DNA of 43,644 nt, taken from positions 1 to 43,644 of the forward strand of contig JALSSF010000151.1 of assembly GCA_026984375.1 (NCBI GenBank), given 5' to 3'. A program made the translations under genes and the position numbers. Below the pieces are notes generated by a model. That model made no database searches. It was not told the origin of the DNA and saw only the letters and a list, made by a program, of their open reading frames with translations. Below, piece by piece: positions 1 through 12,117 of this stretch. This DNA comes from Methylothermaceae bacterium (GTDB lineage: Bacteria; Pseudomonadota; Gammaproteobacteria; Methylococcales; Methylothermaceae). Positions within the stretch are counted from its first letter, which is position 1, and each line of letters begins with the position of its first letter.

Positions 1-1
1 C

Positions 2-720
<719 letters not shown>

Positions 721-721
<1 letters not shown>

Positions 722-996
722 TGAGGTGGGTGGCGCTCCTGTTGGGGATGCTGCTGTTGGCGTTGCAGTACCGCCTGTGGTTCGGGGACGGCGGGGTGAT
801 GGAAAACCGCCGCCTCCAGGAGCGGGTGGCGGAACTGCAGCGCCGGGTGCAGGCCCAACGGGAACGCAATCAGGCGCTGGAGGCCGAAGTGTGGGACCTG
901 AAACACGATCTGGCCGCCGTTGAGGAGCGGGCCCGCCGGGATCTGGGAATGATCCGGCCGGGTGAGACCTACGTCATGCTCGTGGAGCGGCCATGA
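721..996 (+). CDS. ftsB: Cell division protein FtsB
   Basis: Small protein with N-terminal TM and coiled coil ([26 protein letters not shown]...LQERVAEL...), directly after eno and before ispD. Confidence 0.9.
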
Positions 997-1682
997 GACG
1001 GCGCTGTTTCGCCGTGGTCCCCGCCGCCGGCCGAGGGCGGCGCATGGGTTCGGAGATTCCCAAGCAGTATCTGAACCTGGCGGGAAAGCCGGTTCTGCAG
1101 CACACTCTGGAGCGGCTTCTGGCGGTGCCGGATCTGGAGATCATCGTCGTCGCCCTGGCGGCGGACGACCGGCGCTGGCACGAGCTGCCCCTGGCGCGCC
1201 ATCCCCGCATCCGGGTGACCGAGGGGGGGGCGGAACGGGCCGACTCGGTGCTCGCCGGGCTCGAGTGCCTGGAAGGGGCGGCGACGGCGGCGGACTGGGT
1301 GATGGTGCACGACGCCGCGCGCCCCTGCCTGCGTCCCGCCGACGCCGAAAAACTGCTCCACACCCTGGCCGAAGACGAGGTGGGTGGCATCTTGGCTCTG
1401 CCTTCGGTGGACACCCTCAAGGAAGTGACGGACGGCGTCGTCCGGCAAACGGTCGCGCGCCACCGCATCTGGCGGGCTTTGACCCCCCAACTGTTCCGCT
1501 ACCGCCTGTTGCGCCGGTCGCTGGAGCAGGCACTGGCCCGGGGCATGCCGGTCACCGACGAGTCCAGCGCCGTCGAACTGGCCGGTTTCCGGCCCAAGAT
1601 CGTCGAAGGCAGTCCGGACAACATCAAGATCACGCGGCCGGAGGATTTGCCTCTGGCCCGCTTCATTCTGGAACGGTCATGA
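993..1682 (+). CDS. ispD: 2-C-methyl-D-erythritol 4-phosphate cytidylyltransferase
   Basis: [33 protein letters not shown] motif; followed by ispF with 4-nt overlap. Confidence 0.96.
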   Translation: MRRRCFAVVPAAGRGRRMGSEIPKQYLNLAGKPVLQHTLERLLAVPDLEIIVVALAADDRRWHELPLARHPRIRVTEGGAERADSVLAGLECLEGAATAADWVMVHDAARPCLRPADAEKLLHTLAEDEVGGILALPSVDTLKEVTDGVVRQTVARHRIWRALTPQLFRYRLLRRSLEQALARGMPVTDESSAVELAGFRPKIVEGSPDNIKITRPEDLPLARFILERS

Positions 1683-2161
1683 CGGAGTTTCGCATCGGTC
1701 AAGGTTACGACGCCCACCGGTTTCAGGACGGCGACCACGTCACCCTGGGGGGCGTGCGAATCCCCTTCGACCGGGGATTGGCGGCCCATTCCGATGGTGA
1801 CGTGGCCCTGCACGCCCTGTGCGACGCTTTGCTGGGGGCGGCGGCTCTCGGTGACATCGGACGGCATTTTCCCGACAGCGATCCGGCGTTGCGCGGCATC
1901 GATAGTCGCCTGCTGCTGCGTCGGGTGCGGCAATTGCTCGAACGCCAGGGGTGGGTCCCGGTCAACGTCGATCTGACCATCGTTTGCCAGGCGCCCAGGC
2001 TCGCCCGCCACATCTTGGCCATGCGCCGCCACATCGCCGACGACCTGGCCATCGAGGAAGATCGGGTGAACGTCAAGGCCACCACCACGGAAGGGATGGG
2101 CTTCGAAGGGCGGGGCGAGGGGATCTCGGCCCAGGCCGTGGCGCTCATCCGATCCCGTTGA
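1679..2161 (+). CDS. ispF: 2-C-methyl-D-erythritol 2,4-cyclodiphosphate synthase
   Basis: ATG at 1679; [15 protein letters not shown]..., [50 protein letters not shown]. Confidence 0.97.
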   Translation: MTEFRIGQGYDAHRFQDGDHVTLGGVRIPFDRGLAAHSDGDVALHALCDALLGAAALGDIGRHFPDSDPALRGIDSRLLLRRVRQLLERQGWVPVNVDLTIVCQAPRLARHILAMRRHIADDLAIEEDRVNVKATTTEGMGFEGRGEGISAQAVALIRSR

Positions 2162-3186
2162 ACGCCTTTTCCCTGCCCCGGTGGCCGACCGCCTTCGGCG
2201 GTCCGGTCGGCCGCGGCCGCATCAAGACCTGTCCCGAGGATTTCCAGGTGGAGGAAGTCCTGGGCTTCGAACCTTCCGGTGACGGCGAGCACGTTTTTCT
2301 CTGGGTGGAGAAGTGGGGTTTGAACACCGACCAGGTGGCCGAACGCCTGGCGGCTTTTGCCGGATTGCCCAGGCAGCGGGTGAGCTATGCCGGCCTCAAG
2401 GACCGCCACGCCCTGACGCGGCAATGGTTCTGTCTCCATTTGCCGGGTGGGCGGGAGCCGCCGTGGCCGGCGTGCGGAGGCGAGGGCTTTCGGGTGCTTT
2501 CCTGGACCCGAAACCGGCGGCGCTTGCGCCGGGGAGCGCTGTCCGGCAACCGTTTCCGGATCCGGATTCGTCGGCTTTCAGCCCCCGCCGGGGAACTGAC
2601 CGCCATCCTCCAGCGGATACAGCGTCAGGGAATGCCGAATTATTTCGGCGCCCAGCGGTTCGGAAAGGCGGGGGGCAACGTGATTCGTGCCCGGGCGCTG
2701 CTGGCCGGGGAGGAGAAGATACGGTGCCGCCATCGGCGGGGACTGTATCTGTCCGCCGCCCGGGCCCTGATTTTCAATCAGGTGCTGGCTTTGCGCATCG
2801 AGGGGAAAACCTGGAACCGGGCCCTGCCGGGGGATCTTTTCATGTTCGCTCGGGGCAACGCCTTCTTTTCCGACGAGCTCGATCCGGTCATCGAACGGCG
2901 GGTCGCGGCCCTGGAGATCCATCCTTCCGGGCCGTTGTGGGGCGAGGGGGAGCGGGCCGGCGGGGAAGCCGGAAAAATCGAGGCGGAGGCGGTGTCCCGC
3001 TGGCCGCAGCTGGCCGAGGGGCTCGAGCGGTGCACCCAGGCCATGCGGCGCCCGCTCCGGGTTCCGGTCGCCCGGTTGGCGTGGCGCTTGGCCGCCGGAG
3101 AACTGGTTCTCGAATTCGAGCTGCCCGCCGGCAGCTACGCCACGGCGTTGATCGACGAACTGATAGACCTGGAGGAGGGGGATTGA
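2158..3186 (+). CDS. truD: tRNA pseudouridine(13) synthase TruD (probable TTG start)
   Basis: [67 protein letters not shown] motifs. Confidence 0.93.
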   Translation: MNAFSLPRWPTAFGGPVGRGRIKTCPEDFQVEEVLGFEPSGDGEHVFLWVEKWGLNTDQVAERLAAFAGLPRQRVSYAGLKDRHALTRQWFCLHLPGGREPPWPACGGEGFRVLSWTRNRRRLRRGALSGNRFRIRIRRLSAPAGELTAILQRIQRQGMPNYFGAQRFGKAGGNVIRARALLAGEEKIRCRHRRGLYLSAARALIFNQVLALRIEGKTWNRALPGDLFMFARGNAFFSDELDPVIERRVAALEIHPSGPLWGEGERAGGEAGKIEAEAVSRWPQLAEGLERCTQAMRRPLRVPVARLAWRLAAGELVLEFELPAGSYATALIDELIDLEEGD

Positions 3187-3998
3187 TGGATTGCCCAGAG
3201 GCTTACGGGTTGGCCCTGCTGCAGGGGGTGACCGAGTTTTTGCCCATTTCCAGTTCGGCCCATCTGATTCTGCTGCCGAAATTGCTCGGCTGGCCGGATC
3301 AGGGACTGGCCTTCGATGTGGCGGTTCATGTGGGCACCTTGCTGGCGGTGATTCTGTACTTCCGGGATGATCTGAGCGTCATCGTCCGGGACTGGTGCCG
3401 TTCCCTGTCGCAGCGGCGCCTCAACCCCAACGCCGTACTCGGCTGGGGTGTGCTGATCGGTACCGTTCCGGTCGGTCTGGCAGGACTGCTGCTGAAGGAT
3501 TGGATCGAAACCGTGTTGCGTTCCCCGCTGGTGATCGCGGGTGCGACGGTCGTCTTCGGCCTGTTGCTGGGCGTGGCGGAGTACCGAGGCGACCGAGGGG
3601 CCCGATCCCTGGAACAACTGACCTGGGTCGATGCCCTGGTCGTCGGTCTGTTCCAAACCCTGGCCCTGATCCCGGGCACTTCCCGCTCCGGGATCACCAT
3701 CACCGGAGGGTTGTTCCTGGCCTTCGACCGGGTGAGTGCGGCGCGGTTTTCCTTTCTGCTGTCGATCCCGGTCATTCTCCTGGCCGGCGGGGTGAAGGCC
3801 TGGGACCTGCTCCGGGCGAGCGCGGCGGTGGACTGGAATCTGCTGTTTCTGGCGGTCATGGTTTCGGCTCTGGCGGCCTATGGCTGCATCGGCTGGTTTC
3901 TGGGCCTGTTGCAGCGGATCGGCATGATGCCGTTCGTGCTCTATCGTCTGGTTCTGGGGGGCCTGCTGTTCTATTTGTTTTGGCCCAGCACCACGTAG
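3186..3998 (+). CDS. uppP: Undecaprenyl-diphosphatase
   Basis: ALLQGVTEFLPISSSAHLILLP and LIPGTSRSGITITGG (UppP/BacA signatures). Confidence 0.95.
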   Translation: MDCPEAYGLALLQGVTEFLPISSSAHLILLPKLLGWPDQGLAFDVAVHVGTLLAVILYFRDDLSVIVRDWCRSLSQRRLNPNAVLGWGVLIGTVPVGLAGLLLKDWIETVLRSPLVIAGATVVFGLLLGVAEYRGDRGARSLEQLTWVDALVVGLFQTLALIPGTSRSGITITGGLFLAFDRVSAARFSFLLSIPVILLAGGVKAWDLLRASAAVDWNLLFLAVMVSALAAYGCIGWFLGLLQRIGMMPFVLYRLVLGGLLFYLFWPSTT

Positions 3999-4471
3999 AG
4001 GGCGCCGCTGCCGCCGTGGCGGGGTTTGGCGCTGCAGAAGGCGAGCACTTGGGGATATTGGCGCAACCATTGGTTGAGGGCGCTTTTCAGGACCGGGCGA
4101 AACCCCTCGGAGCGCCAGCCCTTGCCGTGGATGATCAGGGCGCAGCGGACCCCGTCTTGGTGACATTCCTGCAGAAACAGGCGCAGCAGCGCCTGGGCCT
4201 CCCGGCGGGTGCAGCCGTGCAGGTCCAGTTGGGTCTCCGGATGGATTTTTCCCTGGCGCAGTTTTTTCAGGATCCGCTGATCGGCGCCGGGTTTCAGATA
4301 GGTCAGGGTTTCCCCCGGGGCCAGGGTTTCGGGCGGTTCTTCGGCGGCCGCCCGGGGCGCCGCAGCGGAGCGGCGGGTCCGGTGGGGTGCCGCCCGCGAT
4401 TCGTTCCGGACGGGCCGGATGCCGGCGACGGCCTGGCGGAACAGGGCCCTGTCTTCCTCGTCGATAGTCAT
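3971..4471 (-). CDS. Smr-domain protein (Smr/MutS C-terminal family)
   Basis: LDLHGCTRREAQALLRLFL...ALIIHGKGWRSEG Smr core; convergent with uppP, 28-bp 3' overlap. Confidence 0.88.
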   Translation of the reverse strand: MTIDEEDRALFRQAVAGIRPVRNESRAAPHRTRRSAAAPRAAAEEPPETLAPGETLTYLKPGADQRILKKLRQGKIHPETQLDLHGCTRREAQALLRLFLQECHQDGVRCALIIHGKGWRSEGFRPVLKSALNQWLRQYPQVLAFCSAKPRHGGSGALYVVLGQNK

Positions 4472-5052
4472 GATCCCAGGATCTTGACGCCGAAGCGGTT
4501 CAGCAGATCGATCAGCCGGATCAGGGGAAGCCCGATCAGGGCGTTGGGGTCGTCACCCTCGATCCGCTGGATCAGGGCGATCCCCAAACCTTCCGATTTG
4601 AAGGCGCCGACGCAGTCGAAGGGTCGTTCCCGGCCTAGATAATCTTCGATTTGGGCGCGGGTCAGGGAACGCATGTGGACCCGGCAGACGTCCACGGCGT
4701 TCAACTGCCGGCCGGTGCGGCTGTTGAGCACGCTGACCCCGGTATAGAAGCACAGGCTGCGTCCCGAGGCGGCCTGCAGCACTTCGAGGGCGGCGTCGAA
4801 AGTCCCCGGCTTGTCCAGTTTTTTCCCGCCGAGCAGGGCGACTTGGTCCGAACCGATGATCAGGTGATCGGAATATTCCCGGGAGACGGCGCGGGCCTTG
4901 GCGGCGGAAAGACGCATCGCCAGCTGCTCGGGGGCTTCGTTGAAAAGTGGGGTTTCGTCGATTTCCGGAGCCGCGGTCAGAAACGGTAACTGGAGTTTTT
5001 CCAGCAGGCTGCGGCGGTAAGGGGAACTCGATGCCAGTACCAGTCGGGTCAT
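4468..5052 (-). CDS. Maf family nucleotide pyrophosphatase (YceF-like)
   Basis: MTRLVLASSSPYRRSLLEKL, IIGSDQVALLGG, YTGVSVLNS, GAFKSEGLGIALIQRIEGDDPNALIGLPL. Confidence 0.92.
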   Translation of the reverse strand: MTRLVLASSSPYRRSLLEKLQLPFLTAAPEIDETPLFNEAPEQLAMRLSAAKARAVSREYSDHLIIGSDQVALLGGKKLDKPGTFDAALEVLQAASGRSLCFYTGVSVLNSRTGRQLNAVDVCRVHMRSLTRAQIEDYLGRERPFDCVGAFKSEGLGIALIQRIEGDDPNALIGLPLIRLIDLLNRFGVKILGS

Positions 5053-5086
5053 AGTAGCGGTGTCGCGTGCGAGGCAAAGCAATATT

Positions 5087-5116
5087 TTGACAGGTTTTCG
5101 CCAAAATCGGTATCAT
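5087..5116 (+). promoter_or_regulatory. Candidate sigma70 promoter upstream of yceD-rpmF-plsX
   Basis: TTGACA (5087-5092), 18-nt spacer, TATCAT (5111-5116). Confidence 0.6.
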
Positions 5117-5125
5117 TTAAAAATT

Positions 5126-5638
5126 ATGCCGACACATTTGCCTGGATTGATCGACCCCCTGCACTGTGTGGCCAAGGGGCGGCATTGGCGGGGGCGGTTG
5201 AGTTTGGCGAAGATGGGCCGCTTGGCGCGGATGGTCTCCAATCTCGGTGACGAGGTGGAAGTGGATCTGCGCTTCGAGCGGGAAGGGCGGGTGGCCGCGA
5301 TCACCGGTTCGGTACGCGGCGAGCTGGAAGTGACCTGCCAACGCTGTCTGGCGCCGTTGCGGATCGCCGTGGACAGCCCGGTGAAACTGGGTGTGGTCAC
5401 CTCCATCGACGAAGGGAATCGTTTGCCCGAAGCCTACGAGCCGCTGTTGCTGGAGCAGGAACGGATTCCCTTCGCCTCCATCGTGGAGGACGAGTTGATT
5501 CTGGCCATCCCGCCGGTTCCCAGGCACAGCCGTTGTTCTCCGGCTACGACCCGTTCCGAAGACCCGGATTTCGAGGCGGCGGCCGGCGAGCGGGAAAACC
5601 CGTTTTCGGTATTGGCCCGATTGAAAACCCGAGAGTAA
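5126..5638 (+). CDS. yceD: YceD family (DUF177) 23S rRNA accumulation protein
   Basis: LPGLIDPLHCVAKGRHWRGRLSLAKMGRL...VTCQRCLAPL; immediately upstream of rpmF. Confidence 0.9.
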   Translation: MPTHLPGLIDPLHCVAKGRHWRGRLSLAKMGRLARMVSNLGDEVEVDLRFEREGRVAAITGSVRGELEVTCQRCLAPLRIAVDSPVKLGVVTSIDEGNRLPEAYEPLLLEQERIPFASIVEDELILAIPPVPRHSRCSPATTRSEDPDFEAAAGERENPFSVLARLKTRE

Positions 5639-5656
5639 GCACAAGGAGAAAACCCG

Positions 5657-5851
5657 ATGGCAGTACAGCAAAATCGCAAAACCCGCTCCAAGCGCGGTAT
5701 GCGTCGTGCCCACGATGCCCTCAGGGCCCCGGCTCTGTCCCAGGATCCTCTGACCGGCGAAACCCACCTGCGCCATCACGTGAGTCCGGACGGCTATTAC
5801 CGCGGACGTCGCGTCATCGAAGTGAAGCTGGAAGACTCGGAAGAAGAATAA
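5657..5851 (+). CDS. rpmF: 50S ribosomal protein L32
   Basis: [22 protein letters not shown]...[14 protein letters not shown]. Confidence 0.97.
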   Translation: MAVQQNRKTRSKRGMRRAHDALRAPALSQDPLTGETHLRHHVSPDGYYRGRRVIEVKLEDSEEE

Positions 5852-5903
5852 GAACGCTTGCCAAGCGGGTTTTGTCTTATGATTCAAGCGACAAGGAAGT
5901 GCC

Positions 5904-6959
5904 ATGCCTGAGCGGCGTCCCGTGATCGCTTTGGACGCGATGGGTGGGGATCACGGTCCGGAAGTCATCGTGCCCGCGGCCCTGGACTGCCTGCAGGAGT
6001 ACCCCGATCTCCGTCTGATCCTGGTGGGGCAGGAGCCGGTGCTGCGTTCGCATCTCCGCCGGCTCGGTCATCGTTCCGAAGAGCGCCTGACGATCCGGCA
6101 CGCCTCCGAGGTGGTCGCCATGGACGACCTGCCTTCCCGGGCGCTGCGCAACAAGCGCGACTCCTCCATGCGGGTGGCGCTGAATCTGGTCCGGGACGGG
6201 GAGGCGGATGCCTGCGTCAGCGCCGGCAATACCGGGGCCTTGATGGCGACTGCCCGTTTCGTGTTGAAAACGATTCCCGGCATCGATCGTCCGGCGATCA
6301 TCGTCACCCTGCCGGCCGCCGGTGGCTGCACCCACATACTGGACATGGGAGCCAACGTCGATTCTTCCGCCGAGCATCTGTATCAGTTCGCCGTCATGGG
6401 TTATGAGCTGGTGCGGGCGGTGGAGAACGTCGAATCCCCCCGGCTCGGCCTGCTCAACATCGGCGAGGAGGAGATCAAGGGGAACGAGCAGGTCAAGCGG
6501 GCCGCCCAGCTGCTGTCCGATTCCTATCTCAACTTCATCGGCTACGTGGAGGGGGACGACCTGTTCAGCGGGAAGGTGGACATCATCGTGACCGACGGTT
6601 TCGTCGGCAACGTGGCCCTCAAGACCATCGAAGGGCTGGCCCGGCTGCTGGGGGATGCGCTGCGAGAGGGATTTCACAGGAATCTCTACGCCCGGTTGGT
6701 CGGTCTGCTGGCGCAGCCGGTGCTCAAGTCCTTCAAGGAGCGGTTCGATCCCCGACGCTACAATGGGGCCAGCCTGTTGGGACTGCGGGGCATCGTCATC
6801 AAGAGTCACGGCAATGCCGACCGGATCGCTTTCGCCAACGCCATTCGCATGGCGCTCCTGGAAATCGACAAGGCGGTCCCGGATCGCATCGGTGAGCGGG
6901 TGGCCACCATTTTCGCCGACGGCGCCGGGATTTCGTCGCCCCAGGTGAGAAGCGCATGA
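5904..6959 (+). CDS. plsX: Phosphate acyltransferase PlsX
   Basis: [48 protein letters not shown]. Confidence 0.97.
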   Translation: MPERRPVIALDAMGGDHGPEVIVPAALDCLQEYPDLRLILVGQEPVLRSHLRRLGHRSEERLTIRHASEVVAMDDLPSRALRNKRDSSMRVALNLVRDGEADACVSAGNTGALMATARFVLKTIPGIDRPAIIVTLPAAGGCTHILDMGANVDSSAEHLYQFAVMGYELVRAVENVESPRLGLLNIGEEEIKGNEQVKRAAQLLSDSYLNFIGYVEGDDLFSGKVDIIVTDGFVGNVALKTIEGLARLLGDALREGFHRNLYARLVGLLAQPVLKSFKERFDPRRYNGASLLGLRGIVIKSHGNADRIAFANAIRMALLEIDKAVPDRIGERVATIFADGAGISSPQVRSA

Positions 6960-7915
6960 GCCGCTATTCCCGCATCGCCGGAACCGGGGGCTACCTGCCG
7001 AAGACGGTCCGCACCAACGACGACATCTCCCGCATGGTGGACACCAACGACGCCTGGATCGTGGAGCGGACCGGTATCCGGGAACGGCGCATCGCCGCCC
7101 CGCACGAAACCGCTTCCAGCATGGGGGAGTGCGCCGCCCGCCAGGCGATCGCCGCGGCCGGCTGGGAACCGGAATCCATCGACCTGATCATCATGGCCAC
7201 CAGTACCCCGGACCGGATCTTCCCCAGCGCCGCCTGCATCCTGCAGCAGCGCTTGGGAATCCGCGAATGCGGCGCTTTCGACGTCCAGGCGGCCTGTTCC
7301 GGATTCATCTACGCCATGAGCATCGCGGACCAGTTCATCCGGGCCGGCACCGCTTCCCGCGTCCTGGTGGTCGGTAGTGAAATCAACTCCCGGCTGGTGG
7401 ATTGGAGCGACCGGACCACCTGCATTCTGTTCGGTGACGGTGCCGGCGCCGTGGTGCTGGAGGCCTCCGCCGAGCCGGGAATTCTGTCGACCCACATCCA
7501 CGCCGACGGCCACTATCAGGATCTGCTCTATTTGCCCAACCCGGAAATGGGTATCGACGGTGAGCCGCCCTATGTCAAAATGCAGGGTAACGAGGTTTTC
7601 AGGATCGCGGTGAACACCCTGGGCCGGATCGTCGACGAGACCCTGGCCGCCAACGGCCTGAAGAAGACGGACGTGGACTGGCTGGTTCCGCACCAGGCCA
7701 ACATACGCATCATCGCCGCCACCGCCCGCAAGCTGAAAATGCCCATGGAGCGGGTGGTCGTGACCATCGAGCGCCAGGGCAACACCTCCTCGGCCTCGGT
7801 GCCCCTGGCGTTGCATGAAGCGGTTAGCGACGGGCGGATCCGCCGGGGACAGATTTTGTTGATGGAAGCCTTCGGCGGCGGTTTTACCTGGGGGTCCGCA
7901 CTGGTAAGGTATTGA
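6956..7915 (+). CDS. fabH: 3-oxoacyl-ACP synthase III
   Basis: [86 protein letters not shown]. Confidence 0.97.
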   Translation: MSRYSRIAGTGGYLPKTVRTNDDISRMVDTNDAWIVERTGIRERRIAAPHETASSMGECAARQAIAAAGWEPESIDLIIMATSTPDRIFPSAACILQQRLGIRECGAFDVQAACSGFIYAMSIADQFIRAGTASRVLVVGSEINSRLVDWSDRTTCILFGDGAGAVVLEASAEPGILSTHIHADGHYQDLLYLPNPEMGIDGEPPYVKMQGNEVFRIAVNTLGRIVDETLAANGLKKTDVDWLVPHQANIRIIAATARKLKMPMERVVVTIERQGNTSSASVPLALHEAVSDGRIRRGQILLMEAFGGGFTWGSALVRY

Positions 7916-8877
7916 CGATGATGGAAGAAGCACGACAACGGCCTGATTTGGCCTTTTTGTTCCCTGGGCAGGGTTCCCAGGCGGTGGGGATGCTGGCTGA
8001 GTTGGCGGCCGCCTTTCCCCAGGTCCGGGACACCTTCGCCGAGGCTTCCGAAGTCCTGGGCTTCGATCTGTGGCGCCTGGTGCAGCAGGGGCCGGAGGCG
8101 GAACTCAACCAGACCGCCAACACCCAACCGGCCCTGCTCGCCGCCGGGGTCGCCGTCTGGCGGGTCTGGTACGGTCAGACCCGGATCTGCCCTGCTTGGA
8201 TGGCAGGGCACAGTCTGGGGGAATATACTGCCCTGGTGTGTGCCGAGTCGCTGAACTTCCCCGACGCCGTGCGCCTGGTGGCACAGCGTGGCCGTCTGAT
8301 GCAGTCGGCGGTTCCGGAGGGGGAGGGCGCGATGGCGGCCATCCTCGGTCTCGAAGACCACGTCGTGGTCGGGATCTGCAACCAGGTCAGCGCCGCCGAC
8401 GGCCTGGTGGCGGCCGCCAATTTCAACGCCCCGGGGCAGGTGGTGATCGCCGGTGAGGCCGATGCGGTGGAGAAGGCGTGCGAGGCAGCCAAGGCGGCCG
8501 GTGCCAAACGGGCGGTCAGGCTGGCGGTCAGCGTTCCTTCCCATTGCGAGCTGATGCGCCCGGCGGCGGAGAAGATGGCGCAATTGCTCGAAGAGACGCC
8601 CATCCGGACTCCCCGGGTCGCCGTGGTCCACAATGTGGATGTCGGCACCCATGCGGCTCCGGAGGTGATTCGGGTACTGCTGGCGCAACAGCTCTATTCC
8701 CCGGTACGCTGGAGCGATACCATCCGTTTCCTCCACGACCAGGGAGTCAACCGTTTCGTGGAGGCAGGGCCGGGCAAGGTCTTGACCGGCCTCAACCGGC
8801 GCATCGTCAAATCCTGTCAAACCCTGCCGGTTTACGATCCAGCCACGCTCGACATCGCCATGGAGAAACTCGCATGA
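7912..8877 (+). CDS. fabD: Malonyl CoA-ACP transacylase
   Basis: [43 protein letters not shown]. Confidence 0.97.
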   Translation: MTMMEEARQRPDLAFLFPGQGSQAVGMLAELAAAFPQVRDTFAEASEVLGFDLWRLVQQGPEAELNQTANTQPALLAAGVAVWRVWYGQTRICPAWMAGHSLGEYTALVCAESLNFPDAVRLVAQRGRLMQSAVPEGEGAMAAILGLEDHVVVGICNQVSAADGLVAAANFNAPGQVVIAGEADAVEKACEAAKAAGAKRAVRLAVSVPSHCELMRPAAEKMAQLLEETPIRTPRVAVVHNVDVGTHAAPEVIRVLLAQQLYSPVRWSDTIRFLHDQGVNRFVEAGPGKVLTGLNRRIVKSCQTLPVYDPATLDIAMEKLA

Positions 8878-9608
8878 CTGACAAGGTTGCTTTGGTGACC
8901 GGTGCCAGCCGTGGCATCGGTCGCGCGATCGCGCTGCAATTGGCCCGCGACGGTTTCGTCGTCGTCGGAACCGCCACGTCGGCCGCCGGTGCCGAACGTA
9001 TCGGTTCGGCCCTTGCCGAGGTGGGTCGGGGCCAGGGAATGGTCCTGGACGTGACCGATGCCGGGCAGGTCCAGGCCGTGGTCGAGGAAATCGCCCGGCA
9101 TTTCGCTCCGCCTTTGGTGCTGGTGAACAATGCCGGCATCACCCGTGACAACCTGCTCATGCGCATGAAAGAGGAGGAATGGGCGGCGATCCTCGACACC
9201 AATCTGACCTCGGTGTACCGGTTGAGCAAGGCCTGCCTGCGGGGAATGATGAAAGCCCGTTGGGGGCGCATCGTCAATATCGGCTCGGTGGTGGGGGCCA
9301 CCGGCAATCCCGGCCAGGCCAACTATGCCGCCGCCAAGGCGGGAATGGTGGGATTCGCCAAATCCCTCGCCCGGGAGGTGGGTTCCAGGGGCATCACCGT
9401 GAACACCGTGGCTCCGGGCTTCATCGACACCGACATGACCCGGGAGTTGCCCGAAACCCAACGGAAAGCCCTGCTGGAGACGATTCCCCTAGGACGCCTG
9501 GGACAGGTGGAGGAAGTCGCCCATGCGGTTTCGTTTTTGTGCAGCGACAGGGCCGCATACATCACCGGCGAGACCCTTCACGTCAACGGCGGCATGTACA
9601 TGGCCTGA
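8874..9608 (+). CDS. fabG: 3-oxoacyl-ACP reductase
   Basis: KVALVTGASRGIGRAIALQLA; NNAGITRDNLLMRMK; NYAAAKAGMVGFAKSLAREV; ETLHVNGGMYMA. Confidence 0.97.
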   Translation: MTDKVALVTGASRGIGRAIALQLARDGFVVVGTATSAAGAERIGSALAEVGRGQGMVLDVTDAGQVQAVVEEIARHFAPPLVLVNNAGITRDNLLMRMKEEEWAAILDTNLTSVYRLSKACLRGMMKARWGRIVNIGSVVGATGNPGQANYAAAKAGMVGFAKSLAREVGSRGITVNTVAPGFIDTDMTRELPETQRKALLETIPLGRLGQVEEVAHAVSFLCSDRAAYITGETLHVNGGMYMA

Positions 9609-9696
9609 TTGAAAGATTGTGTTTGCCATGGGCGGCCATTAAAATGCCCGCTTTTGGAATTTTCATCGATACACTAACAACCGAGGAAGACACATC

Positions 9697-9933
9697 ATGA
9701 GTGACGTGGCAGAACGTGTGAAGAAAATCGTGGCCGAGCAACTGGGTGTCAAGGAAGAGATCTCCAACGATGCCTCCTTCGTCGATGACCTGGGGGCCGA
9801 TTCCCTCGACACCGTGGAATTGGTGATGGCCCTGGAGGAGGAGTTCGACTGTGAGATTCCCGACGAGGAAGCGGAAAAGATCACCACGGTTCAGGAAGCC
9901 ATCGACTACATCGAAAGTCATCTGAAGAAATGA
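9697..9933 (+). CDS. acpP: Acyl carrier protein
   Basis: [18 protein letters not shown]...[33 protein letters not shown]. Confidence 0.98.
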   Translation: MSDVAERVKKIVAEQLGVKEEISNDASFVDDLGADSLDTVELVMALEEEFDCEIPDEEAEKITTVQEAIDYIESHLKK

Positions 9934-9939
9934 GACAAT

Positions 9940-9965
9940 CCCGCAGGCGACCCCTGCGGGCTTTT
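9940..9965 (+). terminator. Intrinsic terminator-like hairpin after acpP
   Basis: CCCGCAGG-CGACC-CCTGCGGG stem followed by CTTTTC. Confidence 0.65.
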
Positions 9966-9982
9966 CGGATTGGGTAAGCGCC

Positions 9983-11227
9983 TTGAGTGAAAGACGCGTC
10001 GTCGTTACCGGACTGGGCATTTTGTCCCCGGTGGGAAACACCGTTGCCGAAGCCTGGCAAAATATCGTCAGCGGCAAGAGCGGCATCGGCCCGATCGAGT
10101 ATTTCGACGTCAGCAGCTTTCCCACCCGTTTCGGCGGAGTGGTGAAGAACTTCGACGTGACCGAATACATTCCGGCCAAAGAGGCCCGCAAGATGGACCC
10201 GTTCATCCATTACGGGATCGCCGCCGCCTGTCAAGCGTTCGAAGACGCCGGCTTGGAGGTGACCGACGCCAACGCGGAATGGATCGGCGTGGCCATCGGC
10301 GCCGGTATCGGCGGCATCACCGGCATCGAGAACGGGCACAGCGCCTATCTCCAGGGAGGGCCGCGACGGATCTCGCCTTTTTTCGTGCCCGCGAACATCA
10401 TCAACATGATCTCCGGCAATTTCGCCGTCATGAAGGGAATCCGGGGGCCCAACTTCGCCGTGGTCTCGGCCTGTGCCACTTCCAACCACAACATCGGCGA
10501 GGCCGCCCGCATCATCCGCACCGGCGATGCCGAGGTGATGATCGCCGGCGGGGCGGAATTCCCCATTTCCCCCACCGGGCTGGGCGGGTTCGCCGCCGCC
10601 CGCGCCCTGTCACGGCGCAACGACGATCCCCAGGGGGCCAGCCGGCCGTGGGACAAGGACCGCGACGGCTTCGTACTGTCCGAGGGGGCCGGGGTGTTGG
10701 TGCTGGAATCCCTCGAGCACGCATTGGCCCGTGACGCCAACATTTACGCCGAGCTGATCGGCTACGCCGCCACCGCCGATGCCTATCACATGACCCAGCC
10801 ACCCCCCAGGGGGGAGGGTGCGGCGTTGTGCATGCGCCGCGCGCTCCGGGCGGCCCGCATCAATCCGGAACAGGTGGATTACATCAATGCCCACGGCACC
10901 TCGACCCCGGCGGGAGACCTGGCCGAAACCCAGGCCATCAAGAGCGCCTTCGGCGAGACGGCCTACCGTATCCCGGTCAGCTCCACCAAGTCGATGACGG
11001 GCCACTTGCTGGGAGCCGCCGGCGGCATCGAGGCCATCTTCACCATTCTGGCCCTGCGCGACCGGATTCTGCCGCCCACCATCAATCTGGACGAACCCGG
11101 CGAAGGTTGTGATCTGGATTACGTCCCCCACACCGCCCGGGAAGCCCGGATCGATATCGCCATTTCCAATTCCTTCGGCTTCGGTGGCACCAATTCCACT
11201 CTGGTCTTCAAACGGTTCACCGGTTGA
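9983..11227 (+). CDS. fabF: 3-oxoacyl-ACP synthase II (TTG start)
   Basis: [86 protein letters not shown]. Confidence 0.97.
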   Translation: MSERRVVVTGLGILSPVGNTVAEAWQNIVSGKSGIGPIEYFDVSSFPTRFGGVVKNFDVTEYIPAKEARKMDPFIHYGIAAACQAFEDAGLEVTDANAEWIGVAIGAGIGGITGIENGHSAYLQGGPRRISPFFVPANIINMISGNFAVMKGIRGPNFAVVSACATSNHNIGEAARIIRTGDAEVMIAGGAEFPISPTGLGGFAAARALSRRNDDPQGASRPWDKDRDGFVLSEGAGVLVLESLEHALARDANIYAELIGYAATADAYHMTQPPPRGEGAALCMRRALRAARINPEQVDYINAHGTSTPAGDLAETQAIKSAFGETAYRIPVSSTKSMTGHLLGAAGGIEAIFTILALRDRILPPTINLDEPGEGCDLDYVPHTAREARIDIAISNSFGFGGTNSTLVFKRFTG

Positions 11228-11304
11228 TTCCGCCCTTTCGCTTCCACGGCGTGGAAAGCGATCTGCCGGTGATTCGGCGAGACCGGAACTGATCGGAGTC
11301 TCCC

Positions 11305-12117
11305 ATGACAGCGTCGGTGTGGATCAACGGCCGGCCGGGGCGGTGGATCGACGTCTTCGACCGCGGTTTCCAGTACGGTGACGGTCTGTTTGAAACCTTC
11401 CTGATCCGGAACGGGACCCCCGTGTTGTGGGAGGCGCACATGGCCAGGCTGCGGCGCGGGTGCGAGCGCCTCGCCCTCCCCATGCCCGATCCCGGCCTGC
11501 TTTACGACGAGGCCCTCAGGGCTTGTGCCGGCGTGGAGGCCGGGGTGCTGAAGCTGCAAGTGACCCGGGGCGGCGGCGGGCGTGGTTATGCCCCGCCCCG
11601 GGAAGTCGAGGCGACCCGGGTGTTCAGCCGTCATGCGTTGCCCCCGGCGTTGTCCGTCTGGCGCCAGGACGGCGTTCGGGTCCGGTTGTGCCGGACCCGG
11701 TTGGGGATCAATCCCGCCCTGGCCGGTATCAAACATTGCAACCGCCTGGAGCAGGTACTGGCCCGGCTGGAGTGGAACGATCCCGCCGTCCACGAAGGAT
11801 TGATGTGTGACGGCGAAGGTTTTTTGGTAGAGGCCACCATGAGCAACGTGTTCTGGGTGCGGGACTCGGTGGTATTCACCCCCGGCGTCGACCGTTGTGG
11901 TGTCGCCGGCGTCGTCCGCGACTGGGTGATGCACCGGCTGCAGGCGTGGGGAACGACGGTGAGAACGGTGCGGGTGAAACCGACGGTGTTGGTGCAGGCG
12001 GAGGAGGTATTTCTCACCAACAGCGTGATCGGCATCGTGCCGGTGGTCGCCTGGGAAGACGGGCGCTGGCCGGTCGGACCGGTCACCCGGCGTCTGCAGG
12101 AGGCGTGGCGGCCGTGA
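11305..12117 (+). CDS. pabC: Aminodeoxychorismate lyase
   Basis: GRWIDVFDRGFQYGDGLFETFLIRNG; KLQVTRGGGGRGY; GIKHCNRLEQVLA; class IV aminotransferase; next to mltG. Confidence 0.92.
   Translation: MTASVWINGRPGRWIDVFDRGFQYGDGLFETFLIRNGTPVLWEAHMARLRRGCERLALPMPDPGLLYDEALRACAGVEAGVLKLQVTRGGGGRGYAPPREVEATRVFSRHALPPALSVWRQDGVRVRLCRTRLGINPALAGIKHCNRLEQVLARLEWNDPAVHEGLMCDGEGFLVEATMSNVFWVRDSVVFTPGVDRCGVAGVVRDWVMHRLQAWGTTVRTVRVKPTVLVQAEEVFLTNSVIGIVPVVAWEDGRWPVGPVTRRLQEAWRP

Noticed and set aside
11235-11262. Hairpin CGCTTCCAC-GGC-GTGGAAAGCG after fabF
   Set aside because: Imperfect stem and no T-run; cannot be called a terminator with confidence.
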